From contig JAZNSF010000039.1 of assembly GCA_045591095.1 (NCBI GenBank), forward strand, positions 1 to 45,258: a stretch of DNA of 45,258 nucleotides, read 5' to 3'. This stretch comes from SIG440 sp045591095. Lineage in GTDB: Bacteria > Bacillota > Clostridia > Monoglobales > Monoglobaceae. The position numbers and the translations under genes are program-made. This document shows, piece by piece, positions 24,709 through 31,764 of the stretch; within the stretch, counting starts at the first letter, position 1, and the number at the start of each line of letters is the position of its first letter. The notes beneath the pieces were generated by a model, which was given only the letters and a program-made list of their open reading frames with translations, was not told the DNA's origin and did no database searches.

Positions 24709-26142
24709 ATGAATACAATTGCGAACTTAAGAAAACAGCTTGATAAGAAAGAAATTTCTTCACTAGAGCTGACACGCGAATATCTTGATAAAATAGATAA
24801 GAATTCGCACCTTGGTGCATATAATACCATTTGCCACGAAGAAGCGATAGAGATGGCAAAAAAGGCTGACGAAAAAATCCAAAGTGGCGAAGCATCAGCG
24901 CTTACCGGTATTCCCCTGGCAATAAAGGATAATATCTGTACCAAAGGCATAAAAACAACATGTTCTTCTAAGATGCTTGCTGAATATGTTCCGCCATATA
25001 ACGCAACCGTTATGGACAAGCTCGAAAACGAGGGAATCGTGGTCCTTGGTAAAACATCGATGGACGAATTTGCCATGGGTGGCTCGTCTCAGACCTCGGC
25101 TTTCAAAAAGCCCAAAAACCCCTTTAACCCCGAGTGTGTACCCGGCGGTTCTTCGGGCGGTAGTGCGGCAGCAGTTGCCGGAGACCTTTGCGCAGCTGCA
25201 CTTGGCTCAGACACAGGCGGCTCTATCCGTCAGCCTGCAGCATTTTGCGGAATTACCGGCATAAAGCCTACCTACGGCACAGTTTCACGTTTTGGACTGG
25301 TTGCCTTTGGCAGCTCTCTTGACCAGATTGGCCCTATGGCAAATTCGGCCGAGGATTGTGGACTTATCTTAAATGCCATCAAAGGTCAAGATGCTCATGA
25401 CCGCACTACAAGAAGCCAAAATACTGATTTTTTGTCGTTCCTTGGCAAAAGCATAAAGGGTATGAAAATAGGTATACCAACCGAATTTTTTGGCGACGGA
25501 ATTGACGAAGAAATAAAGACAGCAGTTCTGAATGCTGCCGAATTTTACAAGGCAAATGGTGCTGAACTTATCGAAGTATCTATGCCCAGCCTTAAATATG
25601 CAGTTTCGGCTTACTACTTACTCGCTTGTGCCGAGGCAAGCTCGAACCTTTCGCGCTTTGACGGAGTAAAGTACGGCTACCGTACCGAATCCCTAAAAAG
25701 CTATGATGAATTAATCAAAAAGAGTCGCAGTGAAGGCTTTGGGACAGAGGTAAAGCGCCGTATACTTCTTGGCACTTATGCGCTTTCGAGCGGTTACTAC
25801 GATGCGTACTACAAAAAGGCGCTTGCAGTAAGACAAAAGTGCCGCAAAGAGCATGACGAAATCTTTGAAAAGTGCGACCTTATGCTGACACCAACTGCAC
25901 CTACAGTTGCTTATAAGTGCAGCGAGAACATTGATGACCCCGTAAAGATGTATCTTGCAGACATCTGCACAGTTACCGCAAACATTGCAGGTATCCCTGC
26001 AATCTCTGTTCCATGCGGACTTAGCAAATCGGGTATGCCTATTGGTTTTTCACTTTCGGCAAACCGCTTTGATGATGCAAAGCTGGTTCAGTTTGCGGAC
26101 CTTTTTGAAAAAGAAAATCCGCATCCCGTAGCGAATATATAA
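24709..26142 (+). CDS. gatA: Asp/Glu-tRNA(Asn/Gln) amidotransferase subunit A
   Basis: A 477-residue amidase-signature enzyme that releases ammonia from glutamine for transamidation. The catalytic triad is visible as K73 (AIKDNI), cis-Ser148 (PGGSSGGSAAAV) and nucleophile S172 (SDTGGSIRQPA). The start is ATG 24709 with AAGGAGGT directly after the gatC stop; the in-frame extension to 24691 overlaps gatC. It is the central gene of gatCAB. Length is typical and nothing is missing. Confidence 0.97.
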   Translation: MNTIANLRKQLDKKEISSLELTREYLDKIDKNSHLGAYNTICHEEAIEMAKKADEKIQSGEASALTGIPLAIKDNICTKGIKTTCSSKMLAEYVPPYNATVMDKLENEGIVVLGKTSMDEFAMGGSSQTSAFKKPKNPFNPECVPGGSSGGSAAAVAGDLCAAALGSDTGGSIRQPAAFCGITGIKPTYGTVSRFGLVAFGSSLDQIGPMANSAEDCGLILNAIKGQDAHDRTTRSQNTDFLSFLGKSIKGMKIGIPTEFFGDGIDEEIKTAVLNAAEFYKANGAELIEVSMPSLKYAVSAYYLLACAEASSNLSRFDGVKYGYRTESLKSYDELIKKSRSEGFGTEVKRRILLGTYALSSGYYDAYYKKALAVRQKCRKEHDEIFEKCDLMLTPTAPTVAYKCSENIDDPVKMYLADICTVTANIAGIPAISVPCGLSKSGMPIGFSLSANRFDDAKLVQFADLFEKENPHPVANI

Positions 26143-26157
26143 AGGAGGTAATCTAAA

Positions 26158-27582
26158 ATGTGCAAAAAATACGATACTGTCATCGGCCTTGAAATTCATG
26201 CCGAGCTTTCGACCAAAACAAAAGCATTTTGTACTTGTGATGCTTCCTTTGGCGGTGCGCCAAACACACATATCTGTCCTGTTTGCACCGGTCAGCCGGG
26301 GGCACTCCCTATAATCAACCACGAGGCAGTAGCCTATGCAATCCGCGCAGGTCTTGCGCTTAACTGCGACATAAGCCGCTATACAAGGTTTGACCGCAAA
26401 AACTACTTCTATCCTGACCTTCCAAAAGCTTACCAGATTTCTCAGCTTGATTTGCCACTTTGCAAAAACGGTCATTTGGAGCTTTCGACGGGTACTGTTG
26501 TAAGAATACATCAAATTCACCTTGAAGAAGATGCAGGCAAGATGGTCCACGATGACTACCACGGCGAAAGCTGGGCAGACTACAACCGCTGCAGCGTTCC
26601 CCTTATCGAAATCGTTACCGAGCCTGACATCAAATCATCTGAAGAAGCAGCTGAGTTTGTTTCTAAAATCGCACTTTACCTTAAATACCTTAACGTATGC
26701 GACGCAAAAATGCAGGAAGGCTCAATCCGTGCGGACGTAAACGTTTCGCTAAAGCCGGCGGGTTCAAGTGTTTTAGGCGACCGCGCCGAAATCAAAAACC
26801 TCAACTCGTTCCGCTCAATCCAAAGGGCAATCGAAAGCGAAATTGCACGCCAGACCGAGATTTTGGATGCTGGCGGCAAGGTAGTTCAGGAAACAAGACG
26901 TTTTGACGATGCTACCGGCACTACTTCACCGCTTCGCAGCAAAGAAAACGCAAACGACTACCGCTATTTCCCCGAGCCTGATATTCTGGCGATAACTTTC
27001 TCAGAAGAAGATATCGAAAAGGCAAAATCAGAAATTCCGCTTCTTCCCCACCAGAGGGCAGAAATATACACCAAAGAATATGGTCTTACCGACGAGGATG
27101 CAAGGGTTTTGACCTTAGAAAAATATCTTTCGAACTTTTATGATGAGACAGTAAGCATATATTCTGAATATAAAAGTGTATCAAATATGTTCCAGACCGA
27201 GATTATGCGACGCGTAAAAGACACAGGCAAGGAAGAAATCCCGATTTCTGCCCGTGACTTTGCAAAGGTGTGCGAAATGGCTGACAAAAATATAGTCAAC
27301 CGCAACGACGCAAAAACCATAATCCGCTTTATGTTTGAAGAAGGTGGCGACCCCGAAGAAATCGCAAAAGCAAACGGCTTCATCGTAGTTGAAGATACTG
27401 CTGCTATCAGTGAGGTTGTTGATGCACTCTTTGCTGATAGGCCAGACCTTATCGAAGACTACAAAAACGGCAAAACAAACGTATTTGGTTTCTTTATGGG
27501 TCAGGCAAACAGAGCTTTAAAGGGCAAGGCTACACCAATGTCAGTAAAAGCATATATCGAAAAGAAGTTTAGTGAAATTTAG
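26158..27582 (+). CDS. gatB: Asp/Glu-tRNA(Asn/Gln) amidotransferase subunit B
   Basis: The 474-residue subunit binds the mischarged tRNA and phosphorylates and amidates the acyl group. It has the N-terminal cradle signature VIGLEIHAELSTKTKAFC, the zinc-site cysteines (FCTC and CPVC), RKNYFYPDLPKAYQISQ, and the C-terminal YqeY-like tail. It starts at ATG 26158 with AAAGGAGGTAATC, 15 bases after gatA. Presence of GatCAB means this organism probably makes Gln-tRNA, and perhaps Asn-tRNA, by the indirect route. Confidence 0.97.
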   Translation: MCKKYDTVIGLEIHAELSTKTKAFCTCDASFGGAPNTHICPVCTGQPGALPIINHEAVAYAIRAGLALNCDISRYTRFDRKNYFYPDLPKAYQISQLDLPLCKNGHLELSTGTVVRIHQIHLEEDAGKMVHDDYHGESWADYNRCSVPLIEIVTEPDIKSSEEAAEFVSKIALYLKYLNVCDAKMQEGSIRADVNVSLKPAGSSVLGDRAEIKNLNSFRSIQRAIESEIARQTEILDAGGKVVQETRRFDDATGTTSPLRSKENANDYRYFPEPDILAITFSEEDIEKAKSEIPLLPHQRAEIYTKEYGLTDEDARVLTLEKYLSNFYDETVSIYSEYKSVSNMFQTEIMRRVKDTGKEEIPISARDFAKVCEMADKNIVNRNDAKTIIRFMFEEGGDPEEIAKANGFIVVEDTAAISEVVDALFADRPDLIEDYKNGKTNVFGFFMGQANRALKGKATPMSVKAYIEKKFSEI

Positions 27583-27599
27583 GCAGGAGTGACCTTAGT

Positions 27600-27799
27600 A
27601 TGATTAGCTATGCCCCGCTATATAAAACTTTGGAAAAAAAAATATTTCAACCTATAAACTGATTAAGGAATATAACATAAGCCGGGGACTTCTTGACCGC
27701 TTGAGGCACAACAAACCAATCAGCACGGTTACATTAAACGACCTTTGCACAATTCTAAATTGCAAGGTAAAGGATATTTTGATTTTTGTTAAAGATTAA
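27600..27799 (+). pseudogene. Small Xre/Cro-type HTH regulator frameshifted at an A9 tract
   Basis: ATG 27600 follows AGGAGTGA 17 bases after gatB. Fourteen codons (MISYAPLYKTLEKK) lead into a run of nine A (27634-27642), after which the frame hits TGA at 27660. One base out of phase, the rest reads ISTYKLIKEYNISRGLLDRL, then HNKPISTVTLNDLC and a TAA at 27797. This is a normal 65-residue Cro/C1-type HTH protein of the PF13443 kind. Seven or ten A would restore the frame, so it carries a single lesion exactly in a homopolymer. It could be a pseudogene, a phase-variable or slippage-controlled gene, or an assembly error. A bidirectional terminator follows at once. Confidence 0.75.
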
Positions 27800-27838
27800 A
27801 AAATGGACTGTGACAAGTTTGTCACAGTCCATTTTTAT
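27799..27838. terminator. Bidirectional terminator between HTH gene and ligA
   Basis: A perfect 12-bp stem (ATGGACTGTGAC 27803-27814 with 27821-27832) has a 6-base loop. A-runs lie on the left and T-runs on the right, so it serves both the gat side (plus) and ligA (minus). The ligA stop codon overlaps the T-run. Confidence 0.88.
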
Positions 27839-29814
27839 ATCATTTTCAAAAGTTCCTCTTCGGTTATTACCGCGATGCCAAGGCTTTGTGCCTTGTCTAG
27901 CTTACTTCCGGCTTCTTCGCCTGCAACAACAAAATCGGTCTTCTTCGAAACAGACGAGCTTACCTTTCCGCCATTATCTTCAATCAGCTTTTGAGCGTCT
28001 GTACGTTTGAGAGTTGGGAATGTACCCGTGAGCACAAAGGTCTTACCCTCTAACTTTCCGCCTTCAACCGCCTTTTCTGCCGTCATATTTACCCCAGCAT
28101 TTTTCATTTTTTCGATTGAGTCTCGCGTTTCAGCTTGGCTAAAGTAATGCAACATGCTCTCCGCCATTTTTTCGCCTATATCGGGTATAGCCAAAATCTC
28201 TTCCACCGTTGCTTTCATAATGCTGTCCATATCTCCAAAATGCTTGGCTATAGCTTTTGCGCCTCTTGCACCTATAAGTCTTATTCCAAGTCCCGAGAGA
28301 AGCTTGTCAAGCGGATTTTCTTTTGCTTTTTCGATTGCGTCAAGTAGATTCCTGGCTGACTTTTCGGCAAATCTTTCAAGGTTTATAAGGTCCTCAAACT
28401 TAAGATAGAAAAGGTCCGCTGAGGTTTTTATAAGTCCCTCGTCCAGAAGCTGCTCAACTACTGCATCGCCAAGACCCTCGATATCCATAGCACCACGTGA
28501 TGCAAAGTGGATAATGCTTCTAAGGCACTGGGCAGGGCAGTTTGAGTTTATGCACCTTAGCGCCGCCTCCCCCTCTTCTTTGAAAAGCTCCTCGCCGCAA
28601 GCCGGGCAGTGAGTTGGCATCTTATATGGTTTTTCGTTTCCGGTTCGTTTTTCTTTTAAAACTGACACAACTTCGGGTATAATGTCCCCGGCCTTTTGGA
28701 TTAGCACACGGTCACCAATCCGTATGTCTTTGGCTGTAATAAAGTCCTGATTGTGCAGCGTTGCGCGGCTTACCATGGAGCCTGCCACCTTTACAGGCGT
28801 AAGCACTGCGTTAGGGGTAACTGCCCCTGTTCTGCCTATCTGGACAATTATATCCTCTAAGGTGGTTTCCTGCTGCTCGGCAGGGAACTTGTAGGCAATA
28901 GCCCATTTGGGTACCTTTGATGTAGTCCCCAATACCTCTCTTTTTTCGAGACTATCTACCTTTACTACCGCTCCGTCTATGTCGAACGGGAGCGAGCTTC
29001 GCTCTTCCCCGATTTTTAAGATTTCAAGGTATGCTTCATCCATAGTTTTTACTACTTTGCGTTTGGGGCTTACCTTAAAGCCAAGACTTTGTAATCTTTC
29101 CAGGCCCTCGCTGTGTGTTTTGGCAAATCCATCCGGCGCTGACTGTATATTAAATATAAAAATATCAAGCTTTCTTTTAGCGGCAATTTTGCTGTCAAGC
29201 TGCCTGAGTGACCCTGCCGCCGCATTCCTGGGATTTGCAAAAAGCGGCTCGCCCAAAACCTCTTTTTCGCGATTTAATGCTTCAAAGCTTTTTCGTGGCA
29301 TATACACCTCGCCTCTTACTTCCAAGCTTTCGGCATCAGTTTCAATACTAAGAGGGATAGACTTGATGGTTTTTAAGTTTTCGGTTATGTCTTCACCCAC
29401 CATTCCGTCGCCTCGGGTCGAGCCACGCATGAACTTTCCATCTTCGTATTCCAGCGAAACCGAAAGCCCGTCAATCTTCATTTCAACAACGTACCTAGGC
29501 TCTTCACCGCCCAGACCTTGCCTTACCCTTTGGTCAAACTCCATAAGCTCGTCATAGGAAAACACGTCGCCAAGGCTTTGCATAGGCACTTGATGAATCA
29601 CCTGATTGAATTCGTCCAATACCGCTCCACCAACTCTTTTGGTGGGCGAATTTTCGTCCGCAAGTTCGGGGTTTTCTTCTTCCAAGCGAATAAGCCTTTG
29701 CATAAGCACATCATATTCAAAGTCTGAGACTTCTGGGCTATCCAGTACATAGTATTTGTGATTATGCTCTTCTATTTTCTTTCTAAGCATTAAGATTTCG
29801 CTTTTAATATCCAT
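27835..29814 (-). CDS. ligA: NAD-dependent DNA ligase
   Basis: The 659-residue replicative ligase seals nicks using NAD. It contains the Ia domain (YYVLDSPEVSDFEYD), the adenylated lysine K113 in VEMKIDG, the OB fold, a four-cysteine zinc finger (CPAC..C..NCP), helix-hairpin-helix repeats and a C-terminal BRCT domain (about 585-659, FVLTGTFPTLKR). It starts at ATG 29814, only 6 bases after the cysteine-rich gene, whose last codons supply GGAGGG. It is transcribed from the promoter at 30092-30120 together with that gene. Length is typical of the family. Confidence 0.97.
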   Translation of the reverse strand: MDIKSEILMLRKKIEEHNHKYYVLDSPEVSDFEYDVLMQRLIRLEEENPELADENSPTKRVGGAVLDEFNQVIHQVPMQSLGDVFSYDELMEFDQRVRQGLGGEEPRYVVEMKIDGLSVSLEYEDGKFMRGSTRGDGMVGEDITENLKTIKSIPLSIETDAESLEVRGEVYMPRKSFEALNREKEVLGEPLFANPRNAAAGSLRQLDSKIAAKRKLDIFIFNIQSAPDGFAKTHSEGLERLQSLGFKVSPKRKVVKTMDEAYLEILKIGEERSSLPFDIDGAVVKVDSLEKREVLGTTSKVPKWAIAYKFPAEQQETTLEDIIVQIGRTGAVTPNAVLTPVKVAGSMVSRATLHNQDFITAKDIRIGDRVLIQKAGDIIPEVVSVLKEKRTGNEKPYKMPTHCPACGEELFKEEGEAALRCINSNCPAQCLRSIIHFASRGAMDIEGLGDAVVEQLLDEGLIKTSADLFYLKFEDLINLERFAEKSARNLLDAIEKAKENPLDKLLSGLGIRLIGARGAKAIAKHFGDMDSIMKATVEEILAIPDIGEKMAESMLHYFSQAETRDSIEKMKNAGVNMTAEKAVEGGKLEGKTFVLTGTFPTLKRTDAQKLIEDNGGKVSSSVSKKTDFVVAGEEAGSKLDKAQSLGIAVITEEELLKMI

Positions 29815-29820
29815 ATGGCT

Positions 29821-30069
29821 CTACTTGCCCTCCGATTTTTCTATTTCGCCTAGCTTCTTTATTATATAATCATACCCACTTTTTTGATGAGGTATTAAAC
29901 ACTTGCTGCAGTCCTTTATAACTTTACCGTCTTGCCCTTTAATCATCACAAAATTGCCGTTACACTCAAATCTATAAAGCGGACAAAAGCAAAAAAGACA
30001 GTTAATATGTTCACTTTTATGGCAAGGGTAGTATTCGCACTCCCTGTTTTCAAAATACTTAAAGCTCAT
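29821..30069 (-). CDS. Cysteine-rich small domain protein (PF04071 type)
   Basis: An 82-residue protein with nine cysteines in the arrangement ECEYYPCHK, NCLFCFCPLYRFEC and DCSKCLIPHQ. This fits the cysteine-rich small domain family (PF04071), presumed to bind metal; its biochemical role is not established. The start is ATG 30069 with AGAGGTGAT upstream. It lies 47 bases after sigF, with a consensus promoter in that gap, and 6 bases before ligA, so it is probably co-transcribed with ligA. No membrane segment is present. Confidence 0.82.
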   Translation of the reverse strand: MSFKYFENRECEYYPCHKSEHINCLFCFCPLYRFECNGNFVMIKGQDGKVIKDCSKCLIPHQKSGYDYIIKKLGEIEKSEGK

Positions 30070-30091
30070 AGCATATCACCTCTGCGATACA

Positions 30092-30120
30092 ATTTTATCA
30101 TACTTTTAGTTTGCTGTCAA
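30092..30120 (-). promoter_or_regulatory. Promoter of cysteine-rich gene and ligA, overlapping sigF stop
   Basis: A perfect TTGACA (30120-30115), a 17-bp spacer and TAAAAT (30097-30092). The -35 overlaps the sigF stop codon TGA. It gives ligA a vegetative promoter independent of the sporulation operon. Confidence 0.75.
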
Positions 30121-30854
30121 TTTTCTTCCTCCAGGTATTCCCGCATTTTTGCCAGTGCCTTTTTCTCTATTCGTGAAACCTGAACCTGTGATATTCCCAA
30201 GGTTTCCGCCACCTGAGCTTGAGTTTTTTGCTTAAAATACCTCAGTATTATAATCTTTTTGTCGCGTTCGTCAAACATCTTTAAAAGCTCGGCCACAAGT
30301 ATCCTGTTTAAAACTCTGCCCTCGGGGTCATCATGACTTTCAATACGGTCGGCAAGGGTTTTGTCGCTATTATCCCCAAGAGGTGCATTTATAGACTCGG
30401 GCCGAAGTCCTGCCTCCATGGCAATCGCGACTTCCTCGGCGCTTACGCCAAGACTGTCTGCAAGTTCCTTTATGCTTGGCTCGGTATTTGTTTCGCTTTG
30501 CAGCTTATCTCTCAAAGTGAGGGCCTTTATCCCAAGCTCTTTGATGCTTCGGCTAACCTTTATTATCCCATCATCACGCAAAAATCGCTTAATCTCGCCT
30601 ATTATCATAGGGACTGCGTAGGTAGAGAATTTTACATCAAAGCTTTCGTCAAACTTTTGAATTGACTTAACAAGTCCCATACAACCAATTTGAAAAAGAT
30701 CCTCCAGTTCGTAGCCTCTCCCCGAAAACCTTTTGACGATGCTGTAAACAAGTCCCATATTTTCGTCAACAATTTTTTCCTGTGCTAAGCGGTCACCGGA
30801 CTTTGCAAGGGCAAGAAGATGGGATAAGTCTTTATTGAATTCTTTTGTCTGCAC
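30117..30854 (-). CDS. sigF: Forespore sigma factor SigF (SpoIIAC)
   Basis: A 245-residue sigma-70 family factor of the sporulation group. Region 2 is seen in NMGLVYSIVKRFSGRGYELEDLFQIGCMGLVKSIQKFD, which includes the -10 contact helix. Region 3 follows at about 115-160, and region 4 ends in a helix-turn-helix (TQAQVAETLGISQVQVSRIEKKAL). SigF is the first compartment-specific factor in the forespore and is held by SpoIIAB. Translation starts at GTG 30854, 3 bases after spoIIAB, with AGGGGGC inside the end of spoIIAB. Third-gene position in the spoIIA operon distinguishes it from SigG. Confidence 0.93.
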   Translation of the reverse strand: MQTKEFNKDLSHLLALAKSGDRLAQEKIVDENMGLVYSIVKRFSGRGYELEDLFQIGCMGLVKSIQKFDESFDVKFSTYAVPMIIGEIKRFLRDDGIIKVSRSIKELGIKALTLRDKLQSETNTEPSIKELADSLGVSAEEVAIAMEAGLRPESINAPLGDNSDKTLADRIESHDDPEGRVLNRILVAELLKMFDERDKKIIILRYFKQKTQAQVAETLGISQVQVSRIEKKALAKMREYLEEEN

Positions 30855-30857
30855 CCA

Positions 30858-31277
30858 TTAGCCCCCTATACGTTTTTTCATAGTCACAATAGTGCCCTCT
30901 CCAGGTCTCGAAAATACACTTACTTCGTCCATAAAGGTCTGCATAACAGTAAATCCCATACCGCTTCTTTCACATTGAGGCTTCGAAGTAAAAAGTGGCT
31001 GCATTGCCGTATCAACGTCCTCAATTCCCACACCGTAATCGGTAATTTCAATCTCAATACAGCCATCTATCACGCGGCAAACAACCCTGACTATTCCTTT
31101 CATATTGGCATAGCCATGAACAATTGAATTTGTCACCGCCTCGGAGACAGCGGTCTTTATGTCCGAAAGCTCCTCAATGCTTAAGTCAAGCTGGACAGAA
31201 AAGGCTGCAACAACCGCCCTTATAAGTGCCTCGTTGCAGCTTTTTGCCGGCACTTCAACCTTCATATAATTTTCCAT
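30858..31277 (-). CDS. spoIIAB: Anti-sigma F factor and SpoIIAA kinase SpoIIAB
   Basis: A 139-residue GHKL-type serine kinase/anti-sigma factor. The N box is EAVTNSIVHGY, G1 is DYGVGIED and G2 is RSGMGFTVM. It binds SigF and inhibits it, and switches partner to unphosphorylated SpoIIAA, which it also phosphorylates. It lies 15 bases after spoIIAA and its stop is 3 bases before the sigF start, consistent with tight coupling of stoichiometry. Confidence 0.95.
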   Translation of the reverse strand: MENYMKVEVPAKSCNEALIRAVVAAFSVQLDLSIEELSDIKTAVSEAVTNSIVHGYANMKGIVRVVCRVIDGCIEIEITDYGVGIEDVDTAMQPLFTSKPQCERSGMGFTVMQTFMDEVSVFSRPGEGTIVTMKKRIGG

Positions 31278-31292
31278 ATGTATCCCTCCCTT

Positions 31293-31601
31293 TTAGTTGC
31301 TACACTCCAGAATTGTTTTTAGCCCCGAAATCTCTAAAATTTTGTCTACCTGAGGCTTTACCCTTATTACCATTACCTTGCCGCCCCGGGCCTTAATTTC
31401 CTTGTATCTCCCTGCAATAACGCCAATCCCCGAACTATCCATAAATGTCACTCGGTCAAAATCAAGTACAAGATTTATTACTTTGTGAAGATTAATCTCG
31501 CGGTCAAGCTCGGACTTTAAGACTTCCGCTGTATGATGGTCTATTTCGCCGTCAATTTTAGCAACAAGGGTTGTCCCTATAAGCTCCAAATTTATATCCA
31601 T
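31293..31601 (-). CDS. spoIIAA: Anti-anti-sigma factor SpoIIAA
   Basis: A 102-residue STAS-domain protein. The phosphorylated serine is predicted as Ser57 in VTFMDSSGIGVIAGRY. When dephosphorylated it binds SpoIIAB and frees SigF. It starts at ATG 31601 with AAAAGGAGG upstream. A weak SigH-like sequence (AAAGGAAAAAT, then AGAAGAT, about 31634-31660) lies upstream, as expected for spoIIA operons, but the -10 match is poor and I give it low weight. The valS terminator isolates the operon from the housekeeping genes upstream. Confidence 0.95.
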   Translation of the reverse strand: MDINLELIGTTLVAKIDGEIDHHTAEVLKSELDREINLHKVINLVLDFDRVTFMDSSGIGVIAGRYKEIKARGGKVMVIRVKPQVDKILEISGLKTILECSN

Positions 31602-31700
31602 TTTTTGTTTTCCTCCTTTTTTGTTTCTTCCTTTAAATATCTTCTGTTTTTTCCATATTTTTCCTTTTTATATTTTAGCTATCGTATGACAAAAAAGACA

Positions 31701-31739
31701 AAAAAAATACAGCCGATTTAAAAAATCGACTGTTTTTTA
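31701..31739 (-). terminator. Terminator of the lon-to-valS operon
   Basis: An 11-bp stem (31709-31719 with 31723-31733, one G-U pair on the minus strand) is followed by a run of eight U. It lies 26 bases past the valS stop and separates the housekeeping operon from spoIIA. Confidence 0.85.
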
Positions 31740-31764
31740 TATTTTTTGCTAAAATACGATTATT

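Noticed and set aside
28907..29557. 216-codon plus-strand frame opposite ligA
   Set aside because: Rich in Ser, Leu and Phe as expected for an antisense shadow; ligA is intact with all domains.
31602..31700. Clear SigH promoter for spoIIA
   Set aside because: Only a partial match (AAAGGAAAAAT and AGAAGAT) is seen; the -10 lacks GAAT, so it is mentioned under spoIIAA but not listed as a site.
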